Positions 39,200-49,004 are shown, counted from the first letter of the stretch. The stretch: 64,000 bases of DNA from Prochlorococcus marinus str. AS9601 (GCF_000015645.1 NC_008816.1:1302001-1366000); one strand, 5' to 3'. Notes: a model not told the origin generated them from the sequence alone. Numbers and translations are program-made.

Positions 39200-39460
39200 A
39201 TTTTTCATTTTTACTAATTTTAGAAAATATTTTAAGATATGTAATTCACTTTCTGAGAGTTTCATAAATTCTGTTAAGGCATCATAATTTTTTTCATCAA
39301 TTTTTTTTGACAATTGAATAAAGCTATCATGGTTTTCATTAACAAAGCGTTCAGCAATCTGAGACGGAGTTAAACCTTGTTCAATTAATTCACCTGGAGC
39401 ATTTTTCTCCCACTTTTCATAAAACCAAGTGAACCAATATTTTGCAGTATTATCTTCCAT
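39194..39460 (-). CDS. Small hypothetical protein, paralogue of 49757-50074
   Basis: 88 residues, helical and charged. It aligns along most of its length with the minus-strand protein at 49757: WFTWF/WFKWL, a Pro-x-x-(I/V)-A-E-x-F stretch, D-x-L-x-x-F-x-KL and a C-terminal E-x-H motif. No function known; family is small and apparently cyanobacterial. Confidence 0.7.
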   Translation of the reverse strand: MEDNTAKYWFTWFYEKWEKNAPGELIEQGLTPSQIAERFVNENHDSFIQLSKKIDEKNYDALTEFMKLSESELHILKYFLKLVKMKNL

Positions 39461-39560
39461 TAATTAACTTTTCTTGGGCGAATACTATAAATACTGCAGA
39501 AAGATCTCATGATTGAATTACCCCTTAAACACAATTAATATAAATTCAATTATAAATTTA

Positions 39561-40991
39561 ATGATAGATAATTATTCAAGTAAAAGAAATATTAATCTTG
39601 TAATTGGATTAGGTAAATCTGGATTTTGGGCTGCCAAGTATTTGAGAAGCATCAATAAGAGAGTAATTGTTTGGGAAAGTAACGATGGGATAGAATTCTT
39701 AGAAAGAAAAACAGCATTAGAAGAACTTGATGTACTAGTTTCTCTGAATAAAGAATTTGTATTTGAAGAAATTCAACCTTTTGTGAGAGAGATCGAATCT
39801 GTTGTTGTGAGTCCATCAATACCTTATGACCATGTAACTATTGTTGAATTAAAAAAAAAGGGAATTAGAGTAATTGGAGAAATTAATGTTGCATGGGAAA
39901 TTTTAAAAGACACAAATTGGATAGGTATTACTGGCACTAATGGCAAGACTACTGTTACTCATTTACTAAGCCATATACTCTGCGATACTGGATTATATGC
40001 TCCTTTTGCTGGAAATATTGGTACACCTTTATGTAAATATGCTTACTCCAAAAAACACGAAAAAATTGATTGGGTTGTAGCTGAATTAAGCAGTTATCAA
40101 ATAGAAATATCTCCAGAAGTAAAACCTAATATTGGAATATGGACAACCTTCACAGAAGATCATCTTGAAAGACATAAAACACTTGAAAACTATTTCAATA
40201 TAAAAAAAAGCTTGCTAGAAAAATCTGATTTTAGAATTTATAATTATGACGATAAAAACCTGAGAAATTACTACAGTTCACTATCAAGAGGGGTTTGGAT
40301 AACAACTAGTTTAGATAAATCAAATTTTATTCATTGCGATTATTGGATAGATGATCAAGCATACATTGTTGAGAGAGGGAAGAAATTATTCAAACTTGAA
40401 CATTTTTCTTTAAAAGGAATGCATAATCTTCAAAATCTTTTATTGGTAATTGCAGCAGCAAGAAAAGTTGGATTATCTGGCAAGAAGATTAAAGATTCTT
40501 TATCTAATTACAAACAATTACCCCATAGGATGGAAACAATTTATAAAAATAATGGTCTGGAAATCATCAATGATAGTAAAGCTACAAATTTTGACTCATC
40601 TATTGCGGGAATAAGTTCAATTGAAGGTCAAATAATAATAATTGCTGGGGGCAGATTAAAAGGCAATGAATATAGTGAGTGGATAAAAGTTTTAAAGAAA
40701 AAAGTTAAATGTGTTTTTCTTTTTGGAGAAAGCTCAAAAGTCCTAAAAATGGCGCTTATTAATGAAGGATTTAAAAAAAATATTTTTGAATTTTCAGAAC
40801 TAAAAGAGCTTTTAAATTTTGTTTTTCATTATTTACAAAATAATAGAGTTGGAACATTATTATTTTCACCTTCATGCTCTAGTTTTGATCAATTTAAAAA
40901 TTATGAAGAGCGTGGAGATTATTTCAAGAAACTAATAAGTGAAAAATTAAAGGTTAATCAATCCATTTTTTGTTCAAGTATCATTTCGTAA
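39561..40991 (+). CDS. murD: UDP-N-acetylmuramoylalanine-D-glutamate ligase
   Basis: Cytoplasmic peptidoglycan precursor enzyme adding D-Glu. Three-domain Mur ligase: N-terminal Rossmann domain ([13 protein letters not shown]), central ATPase with [14 protein letters not shown] and the ELSSYQIE segment, and C-terminal domain with [13 protein letters not shown] and [18 protein letters not shown] chose ATG 39561 (476 residues); a TTG at 39513 would add 16 non-conserved residues. Confidence 0.93.
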   Translation: MIDNYSSKRNINLVIGLGKSGFWAAKYLRSINKRVIVWESNDGIEFLERKTALEELDVLVSLNKEFVFEEIQPFVREIESVVVSPSIPYDHVTIVELKKKGIRVIGEINVAWEILKDTNWIGITGTNGKTTVTHLLSHILCDTGLYAPFAGNIGTPLCKYAYSKKHEKIDWVVAELSSYQIEISPEVKPNIGIWTTFTEDHLERHKTLENYFNIKKSLLEKSDFRIYNYDDKNLRNYYSSLSRGVWITTSLDKSNFIHCDYWIDDQAYIVERGKKLFKLEHFSLKGMHNLQNLLLVIAAARKVGLSGKKIKDSLSNYKQLPHRMETIYKNNGLEIINDSKATNFDSSIAGISSIEGQIIIIAGGRLKGNEYSEWIKVLKKKVKCVFLFGESSKVLKMALINEGFKKNIFEFSELKELLNFVFHYLQNNRVGTLLFSPSCSSFDQFKNYEERGDYFKKLISEKLKVNQSIFCSSIIS

Positions 40992-41076
40992 TTTCCAGGT
41001 CGGTCATCACAACCGTTAACCCCTAGCAAATATTTACTTAATTAGTTAGATTTTGATTATAAATTAACCACTAGCA

Positions 41077-41397
41077 ATGAGTGAATCTAACAATTTACCT
41101 CAAGCAATAAGTCACAAAAAACTAAGTTACTTGATGCTTAAGGCACAAAAGGATGCTCATTTTTCTGATGAAATAGCAGAAATAGAAAGTACCGAAAAAA
41201 GAGAATTTGAAGAGTTAATAAACAATTGGGAAGCTTCAACTAAGAAGGTAGTTAATGAGTTATCAAAAAGAAAAGAAAATTTACTAAAAGATAAATCACC
41301 AAATTCTTTAATTGCTCTTGGTGCTATGGAAGTTCACCTTAATATGGCTTTGCAAGCCTTAAATGCATTTAATAAAGGAGTTGATGGGGAAAAGTAA
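41077..41397 (+). CDS. Hypothetical helical protein, 106 aa
   Basis: Not recognised. Soluble, Lys/Glu-rich, predicted helical (ESTEKREFEELINNWEAS, then KKVVNELSKRKENLL), with a less charged C-terminal helix containing ALGAMEVHLNMALQAL. No cofactor motif. Stands alone between murD and the convergent pirin gene, whose end is 8 bases away. Confidence 0.65.
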   Translation: MSESNNLPQAISHKKLSYLMLKAQKDAHFSDEIAEIESTEKREFEELINNWEASTKKVVNELSKRKENLLKDKSPNSLIALGAMEVHLNMALQALNAFNKGVDGEK

Positions 41398-41405
41398 CAG
41401 ATAAA

Positions 41406-42137
41406 TTATAAGGACGGCATCGAAAACAAGAGAAAATCTAAGTCTTTTTCAGTATCAATACAGACATCATCATAATAATTAACTTCAAAACCCAAGCCAT
41501 CTCCAGTTTCGAGAAATATATTTGAATTAGAGTCTTTACTTTTTAATAAAAGATTACCTTCTATTATTTGTATCCAATTATATTTATCGATTTTTAATGG
41601 CAATTTTTTTTCTTTAATTGGCTTATATTTACAACGCCATAAAGAGATACTTTGATTTAGAAAAAGCTTATTATTTTTACCGTCTTTGTAATTAAAAATA
41701 AGATTGTCCCACAACTTTTCATTTAATGAAATTTGATCATATCGAGGTTTGATATTTTCTTTTTGAGGATATATCCAAATCTGGAACAACTTACAGTTCT
41801 CATTTTCTTCATTCTTTTCACTATGAGAGATTCCAGTACCTGCAGACATAACTTGTACTTCATCTTTGTGAATTTTTCCAAGATTGTTTAAAGAGTCTCT
41901 ATGAGTAATTGCTCCTTTTGTTACGACAGTAATTATTTCCATATTTGCATGAGAATGTGTATTAAATCCTGCATTAGGAGAAATAATATCTTCGTTTATA
42001 ACTCTAATTTTCCCAAAATTATCCCATTTTGGATCTCTATGCTCTGCGAAAGAGAATGAATGCATCGAATTTAGCCATTCTCTAGTCGATCTAAATCTCT
42101 CGTGAGATTTCCTTATTTTAATTATTTTCAAAGACAT
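41406..42137 (-). CDS. Pirin family protein
   Basis: 243-residue bicupin. The N-terminal cupin has the pirin metal pattern: FNTHSHANMEIIT, then GAITHRDSLNN and QVMSAGTGISHSE. Bacterial pirins bind Fe or other metals and some have quercetinase or regulatory activity. The C-terminal cupin is diverged and lacks clear ligands. Function in this organism unknown. Confidence 0.9.
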   Translation of the reverse strand: MSLKIIKIRKSHERFRSTREWLNSMHSFSFAEHRDPKWDNFGKIRVINEDIISPNAGFNTHSHANMEIITVVTKGAITHRDSLNNLGKIHKDEVQVMSAGTGISHSEKNEENENCKLFQIWIYPQKENIKPRYDQISLNEKLWDNLIFNYKDGKNNKLFLNQSISLWRCKYKPIKEKKLPLKIDKYNWIQIIEGNLLLKSKDSNSNIFLETGDGLGFEVNYYDDVCIDTEKDLDFLLFSMPSL

Positions 42138-42224
42138 AAGTACTAAGAAATAAATATGGTGTATTTGTGTAAATTAAATATTTTTGAAAATTATAAATTA
42201 TGAATAAGTGAAATTAATTTTTAT

Positions 42225-42353
42225 TTATTTGTTAATTTTACTTTGTGCTTTATTTGCTTTATTAATTATTTTTTTTTCTTCTTCTCTTGTAGAACATTTT
42301 TCTGCCTCAACATTCAAGTTTTTTAGTTTATTTAATTGCTTTGAAATTTTCAT
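42225..42353 (-). CDS. Small charged protein, 42 aa
   Basis: ATG-start frame MKISKQLNKLKNLNVEAEKC followed by a Glu/Lys-rich helix ending SKINK. Coding-like composition and a clear stop; no homologue recognised. Confidence 0.45.
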   Translation of the reverse strand: MKISKQLNKLKNLNVEAEKCSTREEEKKIINKANKAQSKINK

Positions 42354-42435
42354 ATTAAGTTAACTTAACAAATAGAAATTAACACATATTCAATGGAATA
42401 GCTAAAAATACTGGTTTGCATTTGAGCCTTACTAC

Positions 42436-42972
42436 CTAAAAATAAGATTGGAGGATGGAATTATCAGAACAATATAGAGGGTGTATTGGATTATCTTTGA
42501 TTGTTTTCTTAATTAAAAGCGGTCCAAGAGGATTATCAAAATTATTTTCTCTAATTGAGTTATATTGCATTATTTTTTTTGATATTCTTTTATTTCTATT
42601 TAGAAATTTACCTTTGTTACCCCAACCTAACCATAAATCACAATTTTTACTTTCAGACCAGTGTTTTAAGTTTTTACAAATATGATTATTGTTTAGATAA
42701 CCCACAGGGTTTTTATGTTTAAAAAGTTTTTCTGGTTTGCTTGAAATAAGAGCAAATAAATTTATTAATTTTACTTTGCCGTAATCATTGTTTTTCGAAA
42801 TTTTGATTATCTTTTTTGTTGTGTTGTCCAAAAAAATTTCATCCGATAATGAGGGATTTAAACCAATAAAGATAATCTCTTTTTTAGATTTAGAAATCTT
42901 ATAACTTAAGCTCCATCTATATAGTTTGTTAGCACTTATTAAACAACTTCTTTCTAGAAATAAATTTTTCAA
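42436..42972 (-). CDS. DUF1643 family protein
   Basis: 178 residues with the DUF1643 pattern IFIGLNPSLSDEIFLDNTTKKI, KLINLFALISSKPEKLF, NPVGYLNNN and LWLGWGNKG. Function unknown; the family is found in bacteria and phages and is suspected to act on nucleic acids. Its start overlaps the stop of the DUF2214 gene upstream by 4 bases. Confidence 0.85.
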   Translation of the reverse strand: MKNLFLERSCLISANKLYRWSLSYKISKSKKEIIFIGLNPSLSDEIFLDNTTKKIIKISKNNDYGKVKLINLFALISSKPEKLFKHKNPVGYLNNNHICKNLKHWSESKNCDLWLGWGNKGKFLNRNKRISKKIMQYNSIRENNFDNPLGPLLIKKTIKDNPIHPLYCSDNSILQSYF

Positions 42973-43454
42973 CCTAAACCTACACCTCTAGCCATGAGCG
43001 TGGCAAACAAAGGTATTGTTGCAAAGCCCACTAATTCAGTAGTAATGATAAGTCTGAACCTCTCAACTAGATTTTCTGATATTTCAGGTAATTTATTCTT
43101 ACTTAATGGAATGGCCCATAAGATATAGGTTGTTGTTGGATATAAAGAAAGTAATCCCACCAGAATGTAAAGAGAAACTTTTATCCAAAAAACAGGATTA
43201 CCTGTATAAAAATCACCTCCTTGACCAAAATACTTAACTCGCAAAATTCCAGTGACCAATATTGCAACACCTGCCAAACCATAGACTACATCTGCAATTA
43301 TCATTGAAATCGTCTCATTTCTATTAAGACCTACTTTGAGAGTCAATCTTTCAAATAAAAGAGAACCGAAACACAATATAATTCCTAAGTAATGAACATA
43401 TGCTACTAATGCACTTTTAGCAATTTCACCTGTTAATAAAGTTCCTAATAACAT
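42969..43454 (-). CDS. DUF2214 family membrane protein
   Basis: 161 residues, four membrane helices. AYVHYLGIILCFGSLLFERL with conserved His and ILRVKYFGQGGDFYTGNPVFWIKV are characteristic of the family. Function unknown; the conserved His residues could bind haem or metal, which is inference. Confidence 0.82.
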   Translation of the reverse strand: MLLGTLLTGEIAKSALVAYVHYLGIILCFGSLLFERLTLKVGLNRNETISMIIADVVYGLAGVAILVTGILRVKYFGQGGDFYTGNPVFWIKVSLYILVGLLSLYPTTTYILWAIPLSKNKLPEISENLVERFRLIITTELVGFATIPLFATLMARGVGLG

Positions 43455-43542
43455 TTTCTAGTCAAAATTTATACAATACTAACCACCAAATAAAGAATTT
43501 GTTTAGAAAATAGATTAAACAATAAAAAGCAAGTTTTTGATT

Positions 43543-44292
43543 CTAGGAATCTAAAAACCTTTTTTGGCCGTCTTCAAAAAAATCCTTTTTATTCCACACT
43601 TCAATTACATCTGGGAAATGTTTTTCCATACAATTATCACAAACCCCATGACTGAATCTAATATCACTAATTTTGGAAAGATATTTTTCTAAATGCATCC
43701 AGTCGCCCTCCTTATTTTTCACTTCTCTGCAATATGAACATACAGATAAAATCCCTTCCTGTTTATGCAAATTAGATAAAGCGTCTAGCAAATTTAATGA
43801 CTTTTTTCTAAGCTCTAAAAATGAAACTATTTGCTTGGATAATAATTCCATAATATTAAATTGTTGTGTAGTAAGATTTCCTGGCTTTCTGTCTATTACA
43901 CACAGAGTTCCAAGCTTATTACCATCACTATTTCTAAGAGGAAAACCTGCATAAAAACGAATCTTTGGATCTCCAGTTACCAATGGATTATTTATAAATC
44001 TTTCATCTTGGAAAGCATCATGAATAATTAATGGACTATTTTCTTTTATTGCATGTGTACAAAAAGACCAATCTCTTCTAGTTTCTGATATTTGAAGTCC
44101 TATTTTGGATTTAAACCACTGTTTATCTTTGTCAACCAAAGTCATTAAAGAAATAGGCACATTACAAGTAGTAGCAGCAATTTTTGTAATATCGTCATAA
44201 CATGATTCTGGCTTGGTTCCCAAAATCCTATATTCTGCTAAAGCTTTTAATCTTCTTTCCTCTTCTTCTTTTTTTGATACAAGATTCTGCAT
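43543..44292 (-). CDS. GAF-domain sensor protein with Cys-pair C-terminus
   Basis: 249 residues. GAF domain about 20-170 (FDDI-type opening YDDITKIAATTCNVPISLMTLVD, WFKSKIG, FYAGFPLRN, GTLCVID). The last 60 residues carry CSYCREVKN and later SHGVCDNCMEK, a CxxC pair arrangement often seen after GAF or PAS domains in response regulators. No kinase or cyclase domain, so it may be a stand-alone ligand or redox sensor. Confidence 0.8.
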   Translation of the reverse strand: MQNLVSKKEEEERRLKALAEYRILGTKPESCYDDITKIAATTCNVPISLMTLVDKDKQWFKSKIGLQISETRRDWSFCTHAIKENSPLIIHDAFQDERFINNPLVTGDPKIRFYAGFPLRNSDGNKLGTLCVIDRKPGNLTTQQFNIMELLSKQIVSFLELRKKSLNLLDALSNLHKQEGILSVCSYCREVKNKEGDWMHLEKYLSKISDIRFSHGVCDNCMEKHFPDVIEVWNKKDFFEDGQKRFLDS

Positions 44293-44393
44293 TAATCTTC
44301 ACCAATAATTAAAACTTTAAAATTAAAGTTTCTCCAAAAAACTTTTTCCCTCTAATACTTAATAAAAAAAAGATAAACTTATTGATTTGTTAC

Positions 44394-45626
44394 TTAATGA
44401 TTTAACTTTGAGACTGCAATCCCGGCGATCCATCCACTAGTCCAACAATGTTGAAAATTAAATCCACCTGTAATCCCATCAACATCTAAAACTTCTCCAG
44501 AAAAAAATAACCCTGGACAAATTAAGCTCTCCATACTTTTAAAATTAACTTCATTAATTTTTACACCTCCAGAAGTAACAAATTCCTCTCCAAATGGTCC
44601 TTTGCCCGAAATTATATATTTGTCTCTCTTTAGAATATTTATCATTTTCTCTCTTTCATCCGCCAGTAAATCGGCCCACTTTTTCTCTTTATCAATACCT
44701 ACTTTATTTAACAAAAAAATCCATAATCTTTTTGTTAACTTTGGAAGAGGTCTACTGTTTATTAGATTCACCTTGCCTTTATTTAATCTTAAATAGTTAA
44801 CTTTTTCTTTTAACTCCTCATAACTTAAAGCAGACCATTTAATGATTAGATTAAATTTATATTTTTGGTTGTAAAGTTCTCGTGCAGCAATTGATGAAAG
44901 TTTTAATACTGCTGGCCCACTAAAACCCCAATGAGTTATTAGTAAATCGCCTCTATTTTGAAAAGTCTTAGTGTTTAATTTTATTTCTATATCTATGCCC
45001 TTTACCGATACCCCACTACATTCATCCAAATTTGGTTCTTTTGTAGAAAAAGTAAAAAGCGATGGTAAAGGTTTAACAATGTTGTGTCCAAGATTTTGAG
45101 CTAATTTATATCCGCTTGGATTACCTCCAGTTGAAAGAATAATATTTTTTGAAGTTACCTTTTCTTTCTTAATACTAAAAATATTAAATATATTATCAGG
45201 AGTTTTTGAAATTTCTTTTACAAAAAATTTTGTTAATATCTCTACGTTTTTAGATAAAGCACTTTTTCTCAAACAATCAATAACATCTGAAGAAGAATTA
45301 GACACTGGGAATACTCTTAGATCTTTCTCAATTTTTAATTTTAACCCTTTTTTCTCAAACCAATCATATACATCTCCAGGAGCAAAACGATTAAATGATT
45401 CCAAGAGCTGAATCCCACCTCTGGGGTAATTCTCAACTAGTTCTTTCGGTATCCATGTCGCATTAGTGACGTTACATCTTCCCCCTCCACTAATCCTTAC
45501 TTTCTCCATAAGTTTTGAAGTACCTTCAAGAATTATTATTCTTTTTACTCCATTTTCAGCAGCAGTTATTGCTGTCATAAAACCGGCTGCACCACCTCCT
45601 ACAACTGCCAAATCAAAAGGTTCCAA
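44394..45626 (-). CDS. BaiN/HI0933-like FAD-dependent oxidoreductase
   Basis: 410-residue flavoprotein. FAD Rossmann motif VVGGGAAGFMTAI near the N-terminus, the family signature ISGGGRCNVTNA (about 46-57), STGGNPSGYKLA, and C-terminal GEVLDVDGITGGFNFQHCWTSGWIAG. Widespread, function mostly unknown; some relatives reduce C=C bonds. Confidence 0.9.
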   Translation of the reverse strand: MEPFDLAVVGGGAAGFMTAITAAENGVKRIIILEGTSKLMEKVRISGGGRCNVTNATWIPKELVENYPRGGIQLLESFNRFAPGDVYDWFEKKGLKLKIEKDLRVFPVSNSSSDVIDCLRKSALSKNVEILTKFFVKEISKTPDNIFNIFSIKKEKVTSKNIILSTGGNPSGYKLAQNLGHNIVKPLPSLFTFSTKEPNLDECSGVSVKGIDIEIKLNTKTFQNRGDLLITHWGFSGPAVLKLSSIAARELYNQKYKFNLIIKWSALSYEELKEKVNYLRLNKGKVNLINSRPLPKLTKRLWIFLLNKVGIDKEKKWADLLADEREKMINILKRDKYIISGKGPFGEEFVTSGGVKINEVNFKSMESLICPGLFFSGEVLDVDGITGGFNFQHCWTSGWIAGIAVSKLNH

Positions 45627-45811
45627 AAACTTATTATTTAATATGCTTCATTCTGAATAATAGCAAGTAGTAAAAAAGAAAAATTACTCCAAAAACCATA
45701 AAAAAATTAATAAAAAACTTTAAAACCAAATAATAAATAGTTGCAATTTACTAATTTTTAAATTTCTAAAAAATTAACGCAGTCGTTATTTTTATGCTTT
45801 AACTTAATTAA

Positions 45812-46048
45812 ATGAGTCTAATATTTTCTTACGTTAAATATTCTGAGGCCAGTTTTCCTATGACTGGTCAATATACTGCTCTTCTTTTAATAACTTCTGT
45901 TATTTGGGTTCTACTTTGGTTTGGTTATAGACAAAATAAGATAAATGATGAGATCAAGAAAAAAGAAAAAGAAGAAAGAATTAATGAGAAAGTTAAAAGA
46001 AGAAAAAAGTTAGAGAGTTTGTACCCTACTAATAAAAAAACTGTTTAA
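45812..46048 (+). CDS. Small membrane protein with basic coiled tail, 78 aa
   Basis: One hydrophobic helix (about 22-40, LLLITSVIWVLLWFGY) followed by a long Lys/Glu-rich tail (KKKEKEERINEKVKRRKK). Unrecognised; begins the small-gene-rich part of the window. Confidence 0.6.
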   Translation: MSLIFSYVKYSEASFPMTGQYTALLLITSVIWVLLWFGYRQNKINDEIKKKEKEERINEKVKRRKKLESLYPTNKKTV

Positions 46049-46065
46049 AATGAATTTTTGAAAAT

Positions 46066-46164
46066 ATGAAAAAAAATAATTTCAAATCACTTATTCAGTA
46101 CTTACCGGGGATTTTGATCCTTGTTTATGTATCCTTTTTAGTATTTACTCAATTTATAAAATAA
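46066..46164 (+). CDS. Micro-protein, single membrane helix, 32 aa
   Basis: Starts MKKNNFKSLIQYLPG and continues as a hydrophobic helix ending FTQFIK. Lies 17 bases after the preceding small gene, same strand. Composition is gene-like, but family unknown. Confidence 0.45.
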   Translation: MKKNNFKSLIQYLPGILILVYVSFLVFTQFIK

Positions 46165-46185
46165 AATTTCTAAAAATTATTCGTT

Positions 46186-47058
46186 TTGATTGGAATCCTT
46201 TCTGCTTTTGGAGCCGCTACATCTTGGACTTATGCGTGCTGTATTTGGCGCACGCAAACTCAAAAATATAAATCAATAGATATAAATTTAATAAAAAATA
46301 TAATAGCTTTTTTAGTTTTTATACCTGCTTTTATTAATCTCAGTTCTATAACAGAATTAAAACACATATTTATCTTATTAATAAGTGGAATAATAGGTAT
46401 TGGTTTAGGTGATACTTTCTATTTAAAGTCACTACAAACAATTGGTACAAGAAAAACTTTATCTATAGAAACGCTTTCTCCCTTAATAGCTGCTTTGTCA
46501 GGAGAAACTTTTATTAATGAAAATTTAGCAACTAAATCATGGGTTGGAATAATCATAGTATCCATTTCGCTATTCATAATTCTCAAAAAAGGGAATAATT
46601 TAAAAGAGGAAAATGCACCTTTCTCAGAAAAAAATAACATTAAGATTTTTGCTTTTCCTTTTTTGTCAGTTTTATGTGCAGTTCTTGGAGGTCTTTTTTC
46701 AAGGATGGTTTTCCTTCAAAGCAATTTATCTCCTTTCCTTACAACTGAGATAAGATTATTGGGAGCAATAATTTTTTTGATTAGTCTAAAAGGATTTAAT
46801 ATTAATTTTTTCTTAAAAGACATTGAAAAGAAACAACAAAAAAAATTTTTGATTTCAATACTTCTTGGAACCAATATAGGGATATTGCTACAACAAGTCG
46901 TTTTTAAAACCCTTCCCATAGGATTAGGATGGGCTTTATTAAGCACATCTCCAGTAATTTCCTTATTTTTTGCTAAGAATGAGGAAAGAGAAATTACCAA
47001 AAAAATAATATTTTTTACTTGTTTTTTATTGTTTGGCTTGACATTAATAATTCTTTAA
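46186..47058 (+). CDS. EamA/DMT-family transporter
   Basis: 290 residues with about ten membrane helices in two EamA repeats (first GILSAFGAATSWTYAC; second beginning FAFPFLSVLCAVLGGLFSRM). Drug/metabolite exporter superfamily; substrate unknown. TTG start. The C-terminal half has the GLGWALLSTSPV turn. Confidence 0.82.
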   Translation: MIGILSAFGAATSWTYACCIWRTQTQKYKSIDINLIKNIIAFLVFIPAFINLSSITELKHIFILLISGIIGIGLGDTFYLKSLQTIGTRKTLSIETLSPLIAALSGETFINENLATKSWVGIIIVSISLFIILKKGNNLKEENAPFSEKNNIKIFAFPFLSVLCAVLGGLFSRMVFLQSNLSPFLTTEIRLLGAIIFLISLKGFNINFFLKDIEKKQQKKFLISILLGTNIGILLQQVVFKTLPIGLGWALLSTSPVISLFFAKNEEREITKKIIFFTCFLLFGLTLIIL

Positions 47059-47135
47059 TCTCAGATTTAATGTAAAAAATACTCATGTTAATAGATATTA
47101 GATTAAATAAAATTATCCTATAAACACTAAGAACA

Positions 47136-47252
47136 ATGAAAATTTTAAAGAAAAAAAACCTTGGTACATTTGAGGTTTATGTTATTTTTCTAAGCTGTAT
47201 ATATGCAGGCGTTATGGGTTATAAATCTTTATTAAATTTTCTATTTACTTAA
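47136..47252 (+). CDS. Micro-protein, single membrane helix, 38 aa
   Basis: MKILKKKNLGTFEVYVIFLS then a short hydrophobic segment and FLFT end. Two bases from the end of the convergent 47255-47389 gene. Unrecognised. Confidence 0.45.
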   Translation: MKILKKKNLGTFEVYVIFLSCIYAGVMGYKSLLNFLFT

Positions 47253-47254
47253 AA

Positions 47255-47389
47255 TTAATTAATTCTTTCGAATGATTTAATCAACTTACCTCCATCTTGG
47301 TCATCATCATCATTGGACGCAAAAAATAAAAAAAATATACCAAGAGAAGCTATAGATAATGAAATTGACAATACAGAAAGTTCATCCAT
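47255..47389 (-). CDS. Small membrane protein with Asp-rich QDGG tail, 44 aa
   Basis: A membrane helix (about 5-25) followed by the acidic motif SNDDDDQDGGKLIK. The same tail, DDDNDDQDGGMLI, occurs in the 59-residue protein at 48524, so these are probably related. The acidic cluster could bind Ca2+ or Mg2+ but that is speculation. Confidence 0.6.
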   Translation of the reverse strand: MDELSVLSISLSIASLGIFFLFFASNDDDDQDGGKLIKSFERIN

Positions 47390-47505
47390 AAATTTAAATT
47401 TTTTTCATAATAAACCAAAAAAAATAAAAGACGGTAAACAAATACACATTCTTGAAAATATAAATTTCCTTTATTTGTAAAATAGAAAAATATTCAAACT
47501 AATTC

Positions 47506-47781
47506 GTGAAAGTCCTAATCACTTCCCCTTGTAGTGCGAGCGTAATAATTCAGTATGGAATCAAAAGTTGGCCTATTTGGGAATGTGAGCCAAGCAAATT
47601 TCAATGGAATTACGATGATAAGGAAATTTGTTTAATTATTGAAGGCCAAGCGAAAATAAGTACCCAAAACGGCGACATTTACTTGATTAAAGCTGGAGAT
47701 CTAGTTGAGTTTCCTGCTGGACTTAACTGCCAATGGGAAGTAACCAAAAGTATTAAAAAACATTATCGATTGGGTAGGTAA
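47506..47781 (+). CDS. Single-domain cupin (DUF861/EutQ-like)
   Basis: 91-residue beta-barrel. WPIWECEPSKFQWNYDDKE, ICLIIEGQAKIST and DLVEFPAGLNCQWEV match the DUF861 cupin pattern. Role unknown. GTG start. Confidence 0.78.
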   Translation: MKVLITSPCSASVIIQYGIKSWPIWECEPSKFQWNYDDKEICLIIEGQAKISTQNGDIYLIKAGDLVEFPAGLNCQWEVTKSIKKHYRLGR

Positions 47782-47873
47782 ATTTTAGAAAAAAGATTTT
47801 TCCTTTCTTTACTGCTAAGTCAATAGAGATAAAATATGGTTAATAAATAATTTTCAAAAGGGGAACTAATATT

Positions 47874-48044
47874 ATGCCTTTTACTGATCAAGAATATTTT
47901 GAGGTTATTCAAAAAAACGAAATAGTAAAAAAAGCTTTTGAAAATATTAAGCAAATTTGCATTGATTTGCAAAAACAAACAAATTGTCCTGAAGAGGACC
48001 TAAAAGATTTTCTTGAATTTATTTCTAAACAATGGAACAAGTAA
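47874..48044 (+). CDS. Small soluble helical protein, 56 aa
   Basis: Begins MPFTDQEYFEVIQKNEIV; two amphipathic helices with Cys in IKQICIDL and TNCPEED. A purine-rich AAAAGGGGAA precedes the ATG by about 8 bases, a good ribosome-binding site. Unrecognised. Confidence 0.6.
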   Translation: MPFTDQEYFEVIQKNEIVKKAFENIKQICIDLQKQTNCPEEDLKDFLEFISKQWNK

Positions 48045-48110
48045 TAATTAACAAGCCTTTTGAAAACACTAGATTTAAAATCTCAATTTAGTTTTCTCAC
48101 AGAATCAGTT

Positions 48111-48242
48111 CTAATCTAATTCCTTTTTTGGTTTTGTATTGATACTGGAAGTTCCCTTAGCAGCAGAAACAAAGAAAAAGAAGCCTACAATTCCTGATAT
48201 ACCGAATATCGCAGCCAAAGGATCAAAAGTGAAAGAAAACAT
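48111..48242 (-). CDS. Small membrane protein, 43 aa
   Basis: MFSFTFDPLAAIFGISGIVG then a Phe-rich helix and a Ser/Lys tail. I chose the internal ATG 48242; an upstream ATG at 48293 adds 17 residues of no membrane-protein character. Unrecognised. Confidence 0.5.
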   Translation of the reverse strand: MFSFTFDPLAAIFGISGIVGFFFFVSAAKGTSSINTKPKKELD

Positions 48243-48523
48243 AGAATTTATAAAATCAAGATAAATAATAGTTTTTGAATCAAAATTGTACAATTATTGT
48301 TAAGTATAAAAAATAACAATAACGCGATTCATTATGTCATTATTAGTTTCTCATAAGGTTTAAAAAAATTATTATTCACATTCATATTGAAGAATAAAAA
48401 TATCAATAAATACTAAAGATTTATTCGTGCGGCAGAGAAAAGTTTAAAAAATATTTATAGAAATGTTGAATAACACTTCCCGGAGGATCCACAATTGTTG
48501 TTTCTTTAGATTAATATCAAGCC

Positions 48524-48703
48524 ATGACAGATATTTACTCAGCCTCTTCAGCAGTAAGCCCTTTTACAGCGATATTATGGTGTCTTTATCCAATAGCTAT
48601 GCTTGTAATCATTGAGTTACTACTAGGTGGTGGATTTGATGATGATAACGATGACCAAGATGGCGGAATGCTTATACCTGCTTACTCTAGATCTGAAGTT
48701 TGA
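48524..48703 (+). CDS. Small membrane protein with Asp-rich QDGG tail, 59 aa
   Basis: A hydrophobic helix (about 14-35, ILWCLYPIAMLVIIELLLGG), then FDDDNDDQDGGMLIPAYSR. Shares the QDGG tail with the gene at 47255. A CGGAGG motif lies about 40 bases upstream, too far for a normal ribosome site. Confidence 0.65.
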   Translation: MTDIYSASSAVSPFTAILWCLYPIAMLVIIELLLGGGFDDDNDDQDGGMLIPAYSRSEV

Positions 48704-48749
48704 AATTTTTTAGATTTAAAATTACTAGCTCTTTAAAAACTCCAGTAAA

Positions 48750-48890
48750 TTGATTAACAATATTGATACAATTCATTTTTCCCTTATTACACTTACCATT
48801 ATTATCATTTCCTCTCTGTCTTGGCTTGTCTTGAGAACCCTTAAAGAAGGTAGAAAAGCTTTAACAGATATAAATAAAGATAAATCGTAA
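48750..48890 (+). CDS. Small membrane protein, 46 aa
   Basis: TTG start. Helix about 11-29 (LITLTIIIISSLSWLVL) followed by a charged tail TLKEGRKALTDINKDKS. The layout (helix, then basic/acidic tail) is shared with several neighbours. Unrecognised. Confidence 0.5.
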   Translation: MINNIDTIHFSLITLTIIIISSLSWLVLRTLKEGRKALTDINKDKS

Positions 48891-48932
48891 AAAACTCAAA
48901 TAAATACTAGAATTTGGAGGATTACTTAGTTA

Positions 48933-48956
48933 AACAACTATAAATTCATAGTTGTT
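48933..48956 (+). terminator. Hairpin, probable terminator
   Basis: Perfect 9-bp arms AACAACTAT/ATAGTTGTT with a 6-base loop, followed by CCTTTTTG. Downstream of the 48750 small gene by about 40 bases. Confidence 0.55.
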
Positions 48957-49004
48957 CCTTTTTGTGACGGGGGGCTCTCCTACTAATTACTTTAATAAAT
49001 AAAA

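Noticed and set aside
45634-45699. 21-aa minus-strand frame with a hydrophobic helix
   Set aside because: Too short, no ribosome site, no coupling to a neighbour.
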